Assembly (NCBI GenBank): GCA_949825065.1
Contig: OX463849.1
Coordinates: forward strand, 6,510,001-6,574,000
Length of the DNA stretch: 64,000 nucleotides
Source of the DNA: Odontocerum albicorne
Taxonomy: Eukaryota > Arthropoda > Insecta > Trichoptera > Odontoceridae
Reading direction: 5' to 3'
Shown here: in pieces, positions 10,591-21,424 of the stretch
Position numbering within the stretch: position 1 is the stretch's first letter
Layout of the letters: every line of letters starts with the position of its first letter
The notes under the pieces: generated by a model
What the model was told of the DNA's origin: nothing
Seen by the model: only the letters and a program-made list of their open reading frames with translations
Databases searched by the model: none
Made by a program: the position numbers and the translations under genes

Positions 10591-11156
10591 AAGGATCTTT
10601 TAAATTGAGCGTTTTTTTTTAATTCTTGGATAAAACACAGATGGCGTCGTGAACTTTCCTGGGTCTTATGACATTTGAGAAGTTTAATGTATGACATTTA
10701 TAAAAATGGAGTCGTATACAATACGGCAACGCGTTCAAATTGTTCAATTATTTTATGCATTGTAATCTCCAGAAACGGTTATGTTAATTGCCCACCAAGA
10801 TCATGTGATCTGACACCATCGGACTATTTTCTCTGGGGTTACGTGAAAAGTTAGGTCTATAAGAATAACCCCCAATCAATTCCTGAGCTGAAGGACGAAA
10901 TTATTCGCGTTGTTGGTGAGTTAAAACCGCAATTATGTCAAAATGTCATCGAAAATTTTGACAAAAGAGTGGACTTCTGTAGAGCTGCAAGATATGGACA
11001 TTTGGCGGATATTGTTTTTTTTGTGTTTGAATGTCATACATTATACTTCAATGACCAATAAAAAGTTTCTTGAAATCAAAGCTAACTGTATGTTTTATTC
11101 ACTAGAAGAATTAAAAAAAAAATATTTAAAAAAACCGCTCAATATAAAAGACCCTT
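10591..11156 (+). mobile_element. Internally deleted mariner-like element with transposase remnants
   Basis: The ends form an inverted repeat (left AAGGATCTTTTAAATTGAGC; right CCGCTCAATATAAAAGACCC) flanked by TA. After an ATG at 10706 the reading starts MES-Y-IRQRVQIVQLF, a mariner N-terminus. It then jumps through a deletion to CDLTPSDYFLWGYVK, PELKDEIIRVVGELKPQLCQ and RRADIV-like C-terminal sequence. The final catalytic Asp region (LTPSD) survives, but the DNA-binding domain and upstream Asp residues are gone. A second deleted copy lies at 60130-60921. Non-autonomous by structure. Confidence 0.75.
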
Positions 11157-11199
11157 TAGTTCTCCTTTCCTTGGTGAGTTTTCCTTAGCAAATATGTTT

Positions 11200-11405
11200 T
11201 TCTAAAGATATGCAGATTCAGGGATGTATACCACCTCTTTTCTAAAGATATGCAGAATCAGGGATGTATACCACCTCTTTTCTAAAAATATGCAGATTCA
11301 GGGGTGTATACCACCTCTTTTCTAAATATATGCAGATTCAGGGATGTATACCACCTCTTTTCTAAAGATATGCAGATTCAAAGATGTATACCACCTCTTT
11401 TCTAG
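11200..11405. repeat. 41-bp minisatellite, five copies
   Basis: Unit TCTAAAGATATGCAGATTCA plus GGGATGTATACCACCTCTTTT, five times with single-base variants (AAATATATGC, AATCAGGG). Confidence 0.9.
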
Positions 11406-11409
11406 ACTT

Positions 11410-12020
11410 ATATTGAACTATTGTTTTTTTTATATTTTTAATCCATCAATAATAGTGGGTTTGAATCCTGAGAGGAGCTGCCTTGCGGAGAATCTGCTGT
11501 CCAAATGGCGCTATAATAATTGTTCCCTTTTAATTATAACTGTGTCAGCCCTGCTAAGAAACGTGGCGTAGCGAAATGTATTTTTACATTTTAAATTGTT
11601 TTCAGTTTGTCGAACACCCACCACCACTTTAGTCCGTCTCTGTCCAGGGTTTCTCGCAGCTCAGGGAGGCTGCATTATCAGCCTTTTTCACGGCTGGACG
11701 CTTCCAGTCTTTTAAACTGTCGGAATAGCTCTAAAAGCGCTCCTTCCTCCTTAAAAGAGCGGTTAATCATTTTTTTTTGGCCAGTCTCTTCTCGGTCGTA
11801 AATTCAGCGATTAACGGGAATGGCTTAAGCATTTTATATGTTTTCAGTCTTAATTTTGTTTCTATTCAGCTGATTGTTAACTTAATCTTGGTTGACTTTG
11901 AATAAACCGCTTTTGTATTCACAGAATAATTACTTTTGTCTTATATTTTTTATTTGAGAATCTGTCTTGTTTCTAATATTTAAAATCAAAATACGTTTCT
12001 TGTCAGCGATAGGCTTTAAA
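11410..12020. other. Unassigned sequence
   Basis: A modestly GC-richer block at 11460-11780 holds short overlapping open frames without recognisable motifs. It could be a decayed element; nothing supports a host exon. Confidence 0.35.
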
Positions 12021-12110
12021 TTGGGATATGACTAGTGTGTATGTGGGATATGACTAGTGTATATATGGGATATGACTAGTGTATATATGGGATATGACTA
12101 GTGTATACCA
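12021..12110. repeat. 22-bp minisatellite, four copies
   Basis: GGGATATGACTAGTGTATAT-type units repeated four times with GT/AT variation. Confidence 0.85.
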
Positions 12111-12204
12111 TATATTTATCACCTTGAAACTGTGATTTTATATTTTTATTTATTTTCTCTAAGTTAACGTTCAATTTCAACTATTAAAATAATAAATTTT
12201 TCAC

Positions 12205-12400
12205 ATATTTTTTATAGTTAAGGCATTAACACTGTGGAGGTTTAAATACATCATAATATGTTTTATCAAACACTGTTTATTCCACTTTATGTAATGGTAT
12301 AATCCTACCGGTTACAAGGTTTTCACCTCATCATCAGGGGAGCACAAACAAGATTGTCTTGTTAGTGCTCCCTGATGATGAGGTAAAAATGAGGTATTTC
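12205..12400. mobile_element. Fold-back repeat with hammerhead-like arms, copy 1
   Basis: Two head-to-head arms meet near 12356. The minus-strand arm (12290-12350) reads CTGATGATGAGGTGAAAACC then TTGTAACCGGTAGGATTAT. The plus-strand arm (from about 12362) is cut short after CTGATGATGAGGT. The outer part carries TATCAAACACTGTTTATTCC, i.e. GGAATAAACAGTGTTTG in ribozyme orientation, and AAGGCATTAACACTGTGGAG. Same family as 12380-13090, 20960-21424, 46640-46744 and 50241-50431. Confidence 0.7.
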
Positions 12401-13090
12401 ATATATTTTTTAAAGTTAAGGCATTAACCCTGTGGAGGTTTAAAGACGTTTTATTTTGTTTTATCAAACGCTGTTTATTCCACTTCATTTAACGGAATAA
12501 CTCTACCAGTTTCAAGGTTTTCATCTCATAATCAGGAGAGCACAAACAAGACTGTCTTGTTTGTGATTCTTTCATGATGAGACGAAAACCTTGAAACTGG
12601 TAGAGTTATAACCATTACATAAAGTAGAATAAACAATGTTTGAACAAACAAATTCAAATACACATTTCAATTTCAAATTCATAGTGCGCATTGATACAAA
12701 ACACAAAATGTTGTAAAGTGTCAATCAAAAAGTTTATGAGGTAAAAATGAGGTATTTCATATATTTTTTAAAGTTAATGCATTAACCCTGTGGAGGTTTA
12801 AAGACGTTGTAATTTGTTTTATCAAACACTGTTTATTCCATTTCATTTAACGGAATAACCCTACCGGTTTCAAGGTTTTCCCCTCATCATCAGGAGAGCA
12901 CAAACAAGACTGTCTTGTTTGTGATTCCTTGATGATGAGGCGAAAACCTTGAAACTGGTAGGGTTATAACCATTACATAAAGTGGAATAAACAATGTTTG
13001 AACAAACAAATTAAAATACACATTTCAAATTCATAGTGCGCATTGATACAGACCACAAAATGTTGTAAAGTGTCAATCAAAAAATTTATG
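12380..13090. repeat. 358-bp tandem duplication, each unit holding a head-to-head fold-back pair
   Basis: GAGGTAAAAATGAGGTATTT starts at 12380 and again at 12738, and AAATGTTGTAAAGTGTCAATC closes both units. Within each unit two inverted arms meet at about 12549 and 12911. Each arm carries a CTGATGATGAGG(N)nCCTTGAAAC(C/T)GGTAG-type core in at least one orientation. The best-preserved minus-strand core is in unit 2: CTGATGATGAGGGGAAAACC, then TTGAAACCGGTAGGGTTAT. Confidence 0.8.
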
Positions 13091-13490
13091 TGATTTATAC
13101 AAAATATAATTAAAAGAAGCGCAAGTTTACCATCACATAAACTTGTACACAACAGGCCAAGACTCAGGGCTGTATCTCACACACGGAAGGACTCTCCATC
13201 CATTTTGAAAAAAACAAACAAAAAATCAAAATTTCTAAATTCAAATTTGTGAACAGAATGAACTAGATGAAAGTGTTAAATCTAGAAGTGACAGCTTGCA
13301 GATTGGTCACTACGTAGTAGCAAGTCATCTTTACAGAATGAGTATTGTAAAAGTTCCTCCGAGCCGATGAGATTACAAATCATGTGTTTTTTAGCTGTCC
13401 TTTACATTTCGTTTGCTACTTCAAATGAATGTGGCATTTCCTCTTTCTATGAAGATCATCGTTCTCGATTTTAAAAGTTTATTAATTTGA
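13091..13490. other. Unassigned sequence between fold-back cluster and TTAA element
   Basis: No long ORF or periodicity. Words are not shared obviously with other parts of the window. Confidence 0.4.
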
Positions 13491-13494
13491 CGCG

Positions 13495-14714
13495 TTAACC
13501 TTTCCTTCCCTGTGTTGGGTATCTTATACACGTTGCTTCTAATAACCATCAATATCTCTATAAATATAATAAATACAAGGTTAAGATTTTAGGTATTTCT
13601 CCATAATATATTTACGCATTGATTTAAAAAATAATATTAATAATTATCAGAATTTATCGACTACATCGAGGTGTTTTGTAAAGATCGAAAATAAATTCGC
13701 ATTTAAACGCTGCGAGTGCCTCGTCTTGACGATAGGTGAATAGTATGCGGGAAGCGCGACACTATATTCGCATCTCACTCTTGCATACTCCACTGAATTG
13801 CGAGGAGCTGAATTGTCTCAACGTCGCAAGCATAAGCGTAAGCGCCGGGGAATGCGACTGACGTTCGCGCCACTAGTAGCTTCTAGGCTTGCAAATAGGT
13901 TAGACGTACGCCCGTTCCGTGAGCGTTGCCAGATAGTTTTTTTAATGTTTTCAGCAAATAAATCTCAATTATTATAATTTTTAACTTCAATTATAATTAA
14001 TTAAGGGGATTATCTATGAATGTTTTTGTTTCCATAGAACTCCTGTCATTGATCTAAACGAAGTTTAGATCAATGACAGGAGTTCTATGTGATCCGAAAA
14101 TGCCAGTAAAGTTAAAAGGAAAAGTATACCAAACAATTGTCAGACCCGCACTCCTCCGCTCCGAATGCTGGACGATGGCTCCGAATGCTGGACGATGTAT
14201 ACCTCTTACTCTAGGCAACTGGAAACTGCTGAAATGCGCATGCTAAGATGGTCAGCAGGTGTGTCCCTAAGAGACAAAATAAGAAGCTCACACATTCGTG
14301 GAAGCCTGGGTGTTACAGACATCAACAGCAAGATGGAGGAGAGGCGATTGAGATGGTATGGGCACGTTGGACGCAGAGCACCCGATCACATTGTGAACCA
14401 GGCAATCTCCATGGATCTTCCTCGAATAACAACCAGAGGAAGGCCAAAGAAATTCATGGGTGGTGCAAAGAGATAACCTGATGCAGAGGCACGGCCTGGG
14501 GGACGTAGTCCGGGACAGAAGAGCATACAACCTGAGGACGAGGAGAGCTGACCCCAACAGTCTTCGCAGACAATGAGTTGGGATGGAGCCAGGGAGAGAG
14601 AGATCTATGAATGTTCTTATTTTTCCGATTTAAAATCGCTAATTTTTTATTGCGTTCTCACTACCCAATACCGGAGCACGCGTATTATTTTTATCACTAT
14701 AAGGGAAGGGTTAA
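13495..14714 (-). mobile_element. TTAA-flanked miniature element, copy 2, split by a LINE insertion
   Basis: TTAA at 13495-13498 and 14711-14714 bound an inverted relative of the 8074-8704 element. Read on the minus strand it starts CCCTTCCCTTATAGTG and ends CAGGGAAGGAAAGG. The CpG-rich core (ACGTACGCCCGTTCCGTGAG and neighbours) matches copy 1 closely. Bases 14025-14602 are a later LINE insertion with a target duplication. Removing it restores alignment to copy 1, which fixes the order of events. Confidence 0.8.
14025..14602 (+). mobile_element. 5'-truncated LINE (family a) with inverted 5' end, 13-bp target duplication
   Basis: ATCTATGAATGTT occurs at 14012-14024 and 14603-14615. Inside, the plus strand carries the ORF2 tail TAEMRMLRWSAGVSLRDK, then MEERRLRWYGHVGRRAPDH, with a frameshift near 14470, ending at a TGA around 14575 and a GGGAGAGAGAG tail. 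At its 5' end a perfect 27-bp inverted repeat with a 3-nt GAA loop (about 14031-14087) shows that the element starts with a reversed copy of its own first bases. Family members are at 430-847 and 58234-58338. Confidence 0.85.
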
Positions 14715-14889
14715 AATGTCCATTTTTTAAATGCGTTTTTGTCTCTAACAAGAATGGCATTAATCATCCTTAATTGATGATTTACGATTCACTGGTAAAT
14801 GTTAAATTACATGTGCGAACAAAATAATAATAAATTTTTATTAGAAAGTTTACTGTACTGTATTAAACTTTTGTTATAAACGTATATCC

Positions 14890-15080
14890 TGTTGGGGTTA
14901 TTACCACATCTCCAACCAACTAAAATGACGTAAGAGAATCCTTAAATTATAATATAAACGGAATCGTTTAAAAAAAATTAGGTTCAAGCGGTATTTAAAC
15001 CCGCGACATCCAGATTGGGAAGCAGTCGTCATACAAACTAAGACGTCGCGGGTCGTCGTTTTATATTTGGTTAAAAAAAA
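14890..15080 (-). mobile_element. SINE family B, minus-strand copy
   Basis: The minus strand has a tRNA-like head (GACCCGCGACGTCTTAGTTT, with GCGGGTTTAAATACCGC in the B-box position). It is followed by an A/T tract and TAGTTGGTTGGAGATGTGGT. The tail stem-loop is shortened compared with the copy at 1-175. Confidence 0.5.
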
Positions 15081-15109
15081 GGAAATATTTGGAATGAACA
15101 CATTTTATT

Positions 15110-15795
15110 AACTTGGCCACAGAGGTCAACAAAATGCTTTCAACTTGTCAAAAATTTATTTTCAAACCCCTAAAGTATTAAATAAAATTAGTTAAAGTGT
15201 TATTGTTATTGGAAAAATATTTTCAGGCATTAAAAAAGCTGAAATTTTATCGTCTTAAGGAACTCAAAGCCTCTCAGAGGGATACCAACTGTTTTCTTCA
15301 AAACTGAGCCAAATTTGTGGCCTAGAAAGTGTTTTTTTTTTTCATATCCCCGATGATTCAAAGGTTTAATACGCACGGTACGCAAACCAAGTACAAAACC
15401 TTTTGCAAATCAACGAAAAATGTGTTCATTCCTTTGGGAACATTAATTATTTTTTTCTCCTTTGAAATTATACGCTCATCGTTTTTCATAACGAGAAAAA
15501 TTCGGCGGGGGGAAAAAATAAAATTTATCACGTTGCTAAAACAATAAGTCCTTAATGTCAAGTTTGAAAAATTGTTTCAAATAACTCGTTTTTTTATTAT
15601 TTATTGTGTTAATAAACCGAGTAAATTTAATTTAAAATGTTGACTTCGAAAATAATGAAGGATAAAGTGTAATCTACCATTGTAATTCCATCTATGAATG
15701 ATTTGTAAAAATCATATTGAATTTGCCATTTATACTAGTACTATATCAACTGTCACTTTATCTTATATTATATCCATACAAACCATTTCCCTGTT
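15110..15795. other. AT-rich stretch, no recognised feature
   Basis: Overlapping open frames of about 70 codons on both strands near 15330-15560 have no recognisable motif and coincide with low-complexity A/T tracts. Confidence 0.4.
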
Positions 15796-15799
15796 GCAG

Positions 15800-16080
15800 T
15801 AGGTAAAGAGGGCAAAGCGTCAAATTTTCATATAATGACAAAACTCCTAAACGTCCTCCACACCTATACACCCCCCATAAATTACCATCAATTATTATTT
15901 TTCCTAACACGTCCTTTTTTGAAATTTCATTAACTTTGTCTAATCATAACTTCATCAGTCCACCTTTCCCACGACTCTCACTCATGTTTATATTTAATTA
16001 TTTTACTGAGATTTTCGACACCCATTCATTAAACATGTCCAAACCATTTATCTAAACGTGCTCTTTTTCATAATTTTTAG
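15800..16080 (-). pseudogene. Degenerate LINE ORF2 tail (family b-like)
   Basis: The minus strand contains, across frame breaks, KRARLDKWFGHV-like words and a following W-x-D-E-V block. Compare the 'R-L-x-W-x-G-H-V ... W-x-D-E-V' pattern of LINE post-RT tails. Heavily mutated; identification rests on order of motifs only. Confidence 0.35.
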
Positions 16081-16085
16081 CAATA

Positions 16086-16458
16086 CAGTGGTACCTCGGG
16101 TTACGAACTTAATTCGTTCTTTGATTCCATTCACGAGCCGAAATGTTCGCAAACTGAATTTCATTTTCTTGAGAGCTTAATGAGGGTTAATTTAATGCAA
16201 AATATATTTTATATATACTGTATATTATATATATAAAAAGCAAAAAAAAACTTGTATCAAGAACAACGAACGCAAAGACAAACAATGTTCACAACGCGCG
16301 CACCTAAGAACAACTAATGCGTAATTGCGTAATGCGCCGTTACAACTAATTCGTGAGCCGAGGCATTGTACGCAGGTCGAGTCCAAATTTGTTCGGAAAT
16401 TGTGTTCGTAATCCGATTTGTTTGTGACTAGAGTCGTTCGTGACCCGAGGTTTGACTG
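16086..16458. mobile_element. TA-flanked miniature element with CAGTGGTACCTCGG-type ends
   Basis: The left end CAGTGGTACCTCGGGTTACG and the right end CGTGACCCGAGGTTTGACTG are imperfect inverted repeats of about 24 bp flanked by TA. Internal words (CACGAGCCGAAATGTTCGC, CGTGAGCCGAGGCATTG) are further subterminal repeats. TA target and CAGTG ends fit the Tc1/mariner-pogo superfamily. No coding capacity (373 bp). Confidence 0.7.
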
Positions 16459-16477
16459 TAGTTTTAAGCTCAAATAA

Positions 16478-16740
16478 ATCCCTAATAACTACAATAACTT
16501 CCTAAAAACTACAATAAATTCCTAATAACTACAATATATCCATAATAACTAAAATAAATCCCTTATAACTACAATAAATCCCTAATAACTACAATAAATT
16601 CCTAATAACTACAATATATCCCTAATAACTAAAATAAATCCCTAATAACTACAATAAATCCCTAATAACTAAAATAAATCCGTAATAACTACAATAAATC
16701 CCTAATAACTACAATAAATCCCTAATAACTACAATAATTT
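16478..16740. repeat. 20-bp tandem repeat
   Basis: About 13 copies of CAATAAATCCCTAATAACTA with scattered substitutions. It starts within 20 bp of the miniature element's right end. Confidence 0.9.
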
Positions 16741-17047
16741 TTTTATAAACTTGTGTCGAATTCAAGATGTTTAATACTTTATGTTCAATATGTTTCAAAG
16801 ATTTTCAATTAACACATCAACAACATACTACAAAAACGATTTTTCTGACTTATTACATTTTCGTGTAACAAAATATTATTCACTTTTTTGACAATACCAT
16901 ACACTTATTAATTTTGTTCTGCCATGTCTTCCACTCATATTGCACTGTAGGTTAGTTTTGTTTGACTTTCTTCATACATTGCTTATTAATGGCCAAACAA
17001 TCTATGAATGGTCTTCTTAATCCAATTCTGGTGTTTAATTCGCAATG

Positions 17048-17765
17048 ATTTAGTGTCCTGATCCTTTATAAAACATATGATATTAGCAAGTTTCTGTTTG
17101 CGAGACACTAAAGTAGCTCGATTCTAAAGTGTGTACCACCATGTTGAGATAAATCAAGCAACACACATTTAGTGTCCTGATCCTTTATAAAACATATGAT
17201 ATTAGCAAGGTTCTGCTTGCGACACACTAAAGTAGCTCGATCTCAAAGTGTGTACCACCATGTTGAGATAAATCAAGCAACACACATTTAGTGTCCTGAT
17301 CCTTTATAAAACATATGATATTAGCAAGGTTCTGCTTGCGAGACACTAAAGTAGCTCGATCTCAAAGTGTGTACCACCATGTTGAGATAAATCAAGCAAC
17401 ACACATTTAGTGTCCTGATCCTTTATAAAACATATGATATTAGCAAGGTTCTGCTTGCGAGACACTAAAGTAGCTCGATCTCAAAGTGTGTACCACCATG
17501 TTGAGATAAATCAAGCAACACACATTTAGTGTCCTGATCATTTATAAAACATATGATATTAGCAAGGTTCTGCTTGCGAGACACTAAAGTAGCTCGATCT
17601 CAAAGTGTGTACCACCATGTTGAGATTAATCAAGCAACACACATTTAGTGTCCTGATCCTTTATAAAACATATGATACAAGCAAGGTTCTGATTGCGAGA
17701 CACTAAAGTAGCTCGATCTCAAAGTGTGTACCACCATGTTGAGATAAATCAAGCAACACACATTT
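17048..17765. repeat. 119-bp satellite, six copies
   Basis: ATTTAGTGTCCTGATC recurs at 17048, 17167, 17286, 17405, 17524 and 17643, exactly 119 bp apart. Each unit contains the internal inverted pair TTTAGTGTC ... GACACTAAA about 50 bp apart. Units are almost identical; the last has ATACAAGC for ATATTAGC. Confidence 0.92.
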
Positions 17766-17994
17766 AATATATCTTTCCATGCATCTAGTCCCATTTCATG
17801 GGATAGACTTTATTTTAAGTGTCGATAGACTAAAAGTATAAAAATCTTAAAAGGGGCTTACTATCCATCGAGAGTTTTTATGAGATGCTATACGAAAAAT
17901 GATATCTCTTCAAAGTGATTTCGGGGTAAGTACTAAATGGGGTAAAAAAATAAAATCTTATGTATTATAATACACTTTTGTTGTATACAGTACA

Positions 17995-18185
17995 ATTTGG
18001 TGGGTTTATTACCATATGGCTATCTCTTCCAACTAATCAGAAAAATGTTAAACATGCCTTAAATGAAAACCAGACTAGAATCCTATTTTAAAAATATGGG
18101 TTTCATCTGGAATCAAACCAGAAACCACCAGATCGCAAGTGAGGCATCTTACCAATTAGACCATGAAGATTATGCTCCGTTTATA
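17995..18185 (-). mobile_element. SINE family B, minus-strand copy
   Basis: The minus strand reads TGGTCTAATTGGTAAGATGC (A-box region), a B box GGTTTGATTCCAGATG 45 nt on, an A/T tract, and then TTAGTTGGAAGAGATAGCC, ATATGGTAAT and AAACCCA. This is the best-preserved tRNA head of the family in the window. The acceptor arms do not pair properly, so it is not a tRNA gene. Confidence 0.7.
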
Positions 18186-18556
18186 TAAAAAAACTTATCT
18201 GTTTAAGTAAGTGAGCTGTGGCATTTTAAAAATACATGTGAAGGTTAATTAAAGATAAATTAATTATATTAAATATCTCGGCAAGCCACCGAGAGACGCG
18301 GGAAGACGAAATGAGGTAAATGGATGGCACGTGCGCCTTCTCACACTACCATCCTGGGCCTGTCCCATTATTATAGCAGTAGATGATGAGGACAAATGTT
18401 ACTAATTTGTAGAAGTTTAGCCGCGACACATCTCAAAGGGAGACTGATGGCTTGTGTCTTAGTTAATTTTATTTGACGCTTTGTTTATTACCTTGGTAAA
18501 AATAAAAAGAAAAAATACGAAATCTCCTATCAAGAAACAAAATACGTTGGTTTTCA
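18186..18556. other. Unassigned sequence up to assembly gap
   Basis: A GC-richer patch at 18285-18385 (CCACCGAGAGACGCGGGAAG and neighbours) resembles no motif I can name. It may be LINE debris. Confidence 0.3.
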
Positions 18557-18756
18557 NNNNNNNNNNNNNNNNNNNNNNNNNNNNNNNNNNNNNNNNNNNN
18601 NNNNNNNNNNNNNNNNNNNNNNNNNNNNNNNNNNNNNNNNNNNNNNNNNNNNNNNNNNNNNNNNNNNNNNNNNNNNNNNNNNNNNNNNNNNNNNNNNNNN
18701 NNNNNNNNNNNNNNNNNNNNNNNNNNNNNNNNNNNNNNNNNNNNNNNNNNNNNNNN
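18557..18756. other. Assembly gap (200 N)
   Basis: Exactly 200 N, a conventional scaffold-gap size. It is followed directly by a (TA)n tract, the probable reason assembly failed. Confidence 0.95.
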
Positions 18757-18757
18757 A

Positions 18758-18851
<94 letters not shown>

Positions 18852-18860
18852 TATATATAT

Positions 18861-18914
<54 letters not shown>

Positions 18915-18915
18915 A
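18757..18915. repeat. (TA)n microsatellite with short (TG)n end
   Basis: Long alternating AT with a few interruptions (TATTATA), ending in GTGTGTGTGT. True length is unknown because it abuts the gap. Confidence 0.95.
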
Positions 18916-19730
18916 CGTTTGTGCGTGTATACGAGTATGTAAGCATATACATATTTTTTAAATTTTATTTAACTTTTTTTTAATACTAACATTTTTTGTA
19001 TTTTTCTGTGTAATTGGGCTAAGTCTGTTTGAAAAAATAAATAAATAAAATAAATGAATAAATTAACAGCATAAAGAAATATTGAGAAATTATACATAAA
19101 AAATAAATTAAACATAAAAATAATTACGCATTTGAAGGTCATGACATTCTTGAAACTATTTGAATATTATTTGAAATATTCTATTTTCTTGTATATTATT
19201 AAAGTTGTGTAAATAAATTTAATTATTTACTTCGTTCTTGATATATTTTAAACAAACAATATTTGATCGCGATGATTTGGCAAAGTAGAATCAAGGGCAG
19301 GGAGGGTATTGAAATTTATCTATTTCGCCCCGGAGATTCGTTTTAAGTTCTCCTTAAACAAAGGGAAGATTAATTATAATTTCAATATAATTAAACAGGC
19401 TTTTATATTTTAGTTTACCCAGTTTTCAGTACAAAAATAAATCACTATTCGAAGATTTCTTCACTTAACTATGAATTGTTATTATAGAAAATAAAACGAA
19501 TTGTTTGAAAAAAACGTGAAAGGAAAGTGTAAGAATGCTGTTCTTCCAGCAGTACAAAATTTGGTAATAAAGGATATTTTTACATTTATCAAAAAGACAT
19601 ACGACACTTGAGTGTCATTTAAAAACTTAAGTTACATTTACTAACCAAAAGTTAAAAATTTACATAATTCAGAACACTTCTAAACTTCTAAAAATTAACA
19701 TAATTCAGAACACATACAGCACATCGTATC
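18916..19730. other. AT-rich stretch, no recognised feature
   Basis: Low-complexity A/T sequence with no ORF or repeat family recognised. AACTTCTAAAAATTAACATAATTCAGAACAC is partly duplicated at 19655-19715. Confidence 0.45.
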
Positions 19731-19734
19731 ACTT

Positions 19735-20098
19735 ACACATTGTATTGTATACAACACATCATATCACTTATGTATTTTATTGTATACAGCACATCATATC
19801 ACTTATGCATTGTATTGTATACAGCACATCATTATCACGTATGTATTGTATTGTATACAACACATCATATCACTTATGTATTGTATTGTATACAGCACAT
19901 CATATCACCTATGTATTGTATTGTATACATCACATCACTTATGTATTGTATTGTATACATCACATCATATCACTTATGTATTGTATTGTATACAGCACAT
20001 CATATTATGTATGTATTGTATTGTATACAACACATCATATCACTTATGTATTGTATTGTATACAGCACATCATATCACTTATGTATTGTATTGTATAA
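19735..20098. repeat. 35-bp satellite, tract 1
   Basis: Unit CACATCATATCACTTATGTA plus TTGTATTGTATACAG (35 bp). All three plus-strand frames stay open because no frame of the unit contains a stop; the repetitive translations are not genes. Confidence 0.92.
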
Positions 20099-20345
20099 TA
20101 CAACAAAAAAATCCCAAAGAAAGTCAACGAAATATAATCGCTGAAAATATTAAATTATTCTAATTTTACAAAAAGATAATTAAAGCAATAGTAAAATTAA
20201 ATTATAAGTTTTACTAATCAAGGCTTTATATTGAGGAAATAACGGAGAAAAAAACCCCTTGAATTCAACAATGTCTACATTTTTAAATATCCATTAAACT
20301 ATGCATATCAAACTTTGTAGTGCTAGTAGAAACTAATTCAATGCA
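20099..20345. repeat. Spacer between 35-bp tracts, copy 1
   Basis: About 245 bp starting AATACAACAAAAAAATC and ending AACTAATTCAATGCAGCGAG. A near copy lies at 21565-21812 after tract 3. Satellite tract plus spacer therefore form a higher-order unit of about 1.47 kb including the insertion. Confidence 0.85.
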
Positions 20346-20945
20346 GCGAGATATGTATTATATTGTATACAGCACATCATATCACTTATGCATTGTTTTG
20401 TATACAGCACATCATATCACTTATGCATTGTATTGTATACATCACATCATATCACTTATGTATTGTATTGTATACAGCACATCATATCACTTATGTATTG
20501 TATTGTATCCAGCACAATCCTATCAATTATGTATTGTATTGTATACAGCACATCATATCACTTATGTATTGTATTGTATACAACACATCATATCACTTAT
20601 GTATTGTATTGTATATAGCACATCATATCACTTATGTATTGTATTGTATACATCACATCATGTAACTTATGTATTGTATTGTATACAGCACATCATGTCA
20701 CTTATATATTGTATTGTATACAGCTTATCATATCACTTATGCATTGTATTGTATACAGCACATCATATCACTTATGCATTGTTTTGTATACAGCACATCA
20801 TATCACTTATGCATTGTATTGTATACATCACATCATATCACTGATGTATTGTTTTGTATACAGCACATCATATCACTTATGTGTTGTATTGTATACAGCA
20901 CATCATATCACTTATGTATTGTATTGTATACATCACATCACTTAT
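20346..20945. repeat. 35-bp satellite, tract 2
   Basis: About 17 units of the same 35-bp monomer, with variants GCATTG, GTTTTG and one CCAGCACAATCCTATCAAT unit. A run of variants near 20350-20460 reappears near 20745-20850, suggesting an internal multi-unit duplication. Confidence 0.9.
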
Positions 20946-21424
20946 GTTGTTTTTAGTTAAGGCATTAACGTTGTGGAGGTTTAAAGACATTGTAATTTAT
21001 TTTTAACAAACACTGTTTATTCCACTTTTTTATGACGGTATAATCCTACCGGTTTCAAGGCTTTCACCTCATGTTCAGGGGAGTACAAACAAGACTAAAT
21101 GCTGTTCGAATTGGCACCGACATAGACACTTCAACGGTTGGAGGCGGGAGGGGTGAGGGGAAGGCTAGGTATAATTTCGGCCAGGAGCGGGGAGATTTTG
21201 GGGGAAATAACTATTCAACAGATGCTCCGATCGGTATACTGACTTAGAAATTTCTTTCCCTCACCCCTCCCGCCTCCAACCGTTGAAGTGTCTATGTCGG
21301 TGCCAATTCGAACAGCATTTAGTCTTGTTTGTACTCCCTTGAAGATGAGGTGAAAGCCTTGAAACCGGTCGGTTTATACCGTCATAAAAAAGTGGAATAA
21401 ACAGTGTTTGTTAAAAATAAATTA
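20946..21424. mobile_element. Long fold-back element inserted in the 35-bp satellite
   Basis: Two arms of about 170 bp (roughly 20990-21158 and 21256-21424) are near-perfect inverted copies around a ~100-bp unpaired centre. Outer arm parts are the fold-back family (ACAAACACTGTTTATTCCAC; CCTTGAAACCGGTCGG on the right arm). Inner parts add a GC-rich block (CCCTCACCCCTCCCGCCTCC; GTCGGTGCCAATTCGAACAG) not seen in other copies. Left flank ATCACATCACTTATGT recurs on the right, but the satellite itself contains this word, so the target duplication is ambiguous. Confidence 0.8.

Noticed and set aside
16910..17010. Further family b LINE tail on the minus strand
   Set aside because: Only scattered words fit; too short to support.
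17995..18185. Functional tRNA gene on the minus strand
   Set aside because: A and B boxes are recognisable but the acceptor and anticodon arms do not pair and the sequence continues into the SINE body.
20320..20844. 174-codon plus-strand frame in the 35-bp satellite
   Set aside because: All three frames are open because the monomer has no stop in any frame; the translation is a low-complexity cycle.
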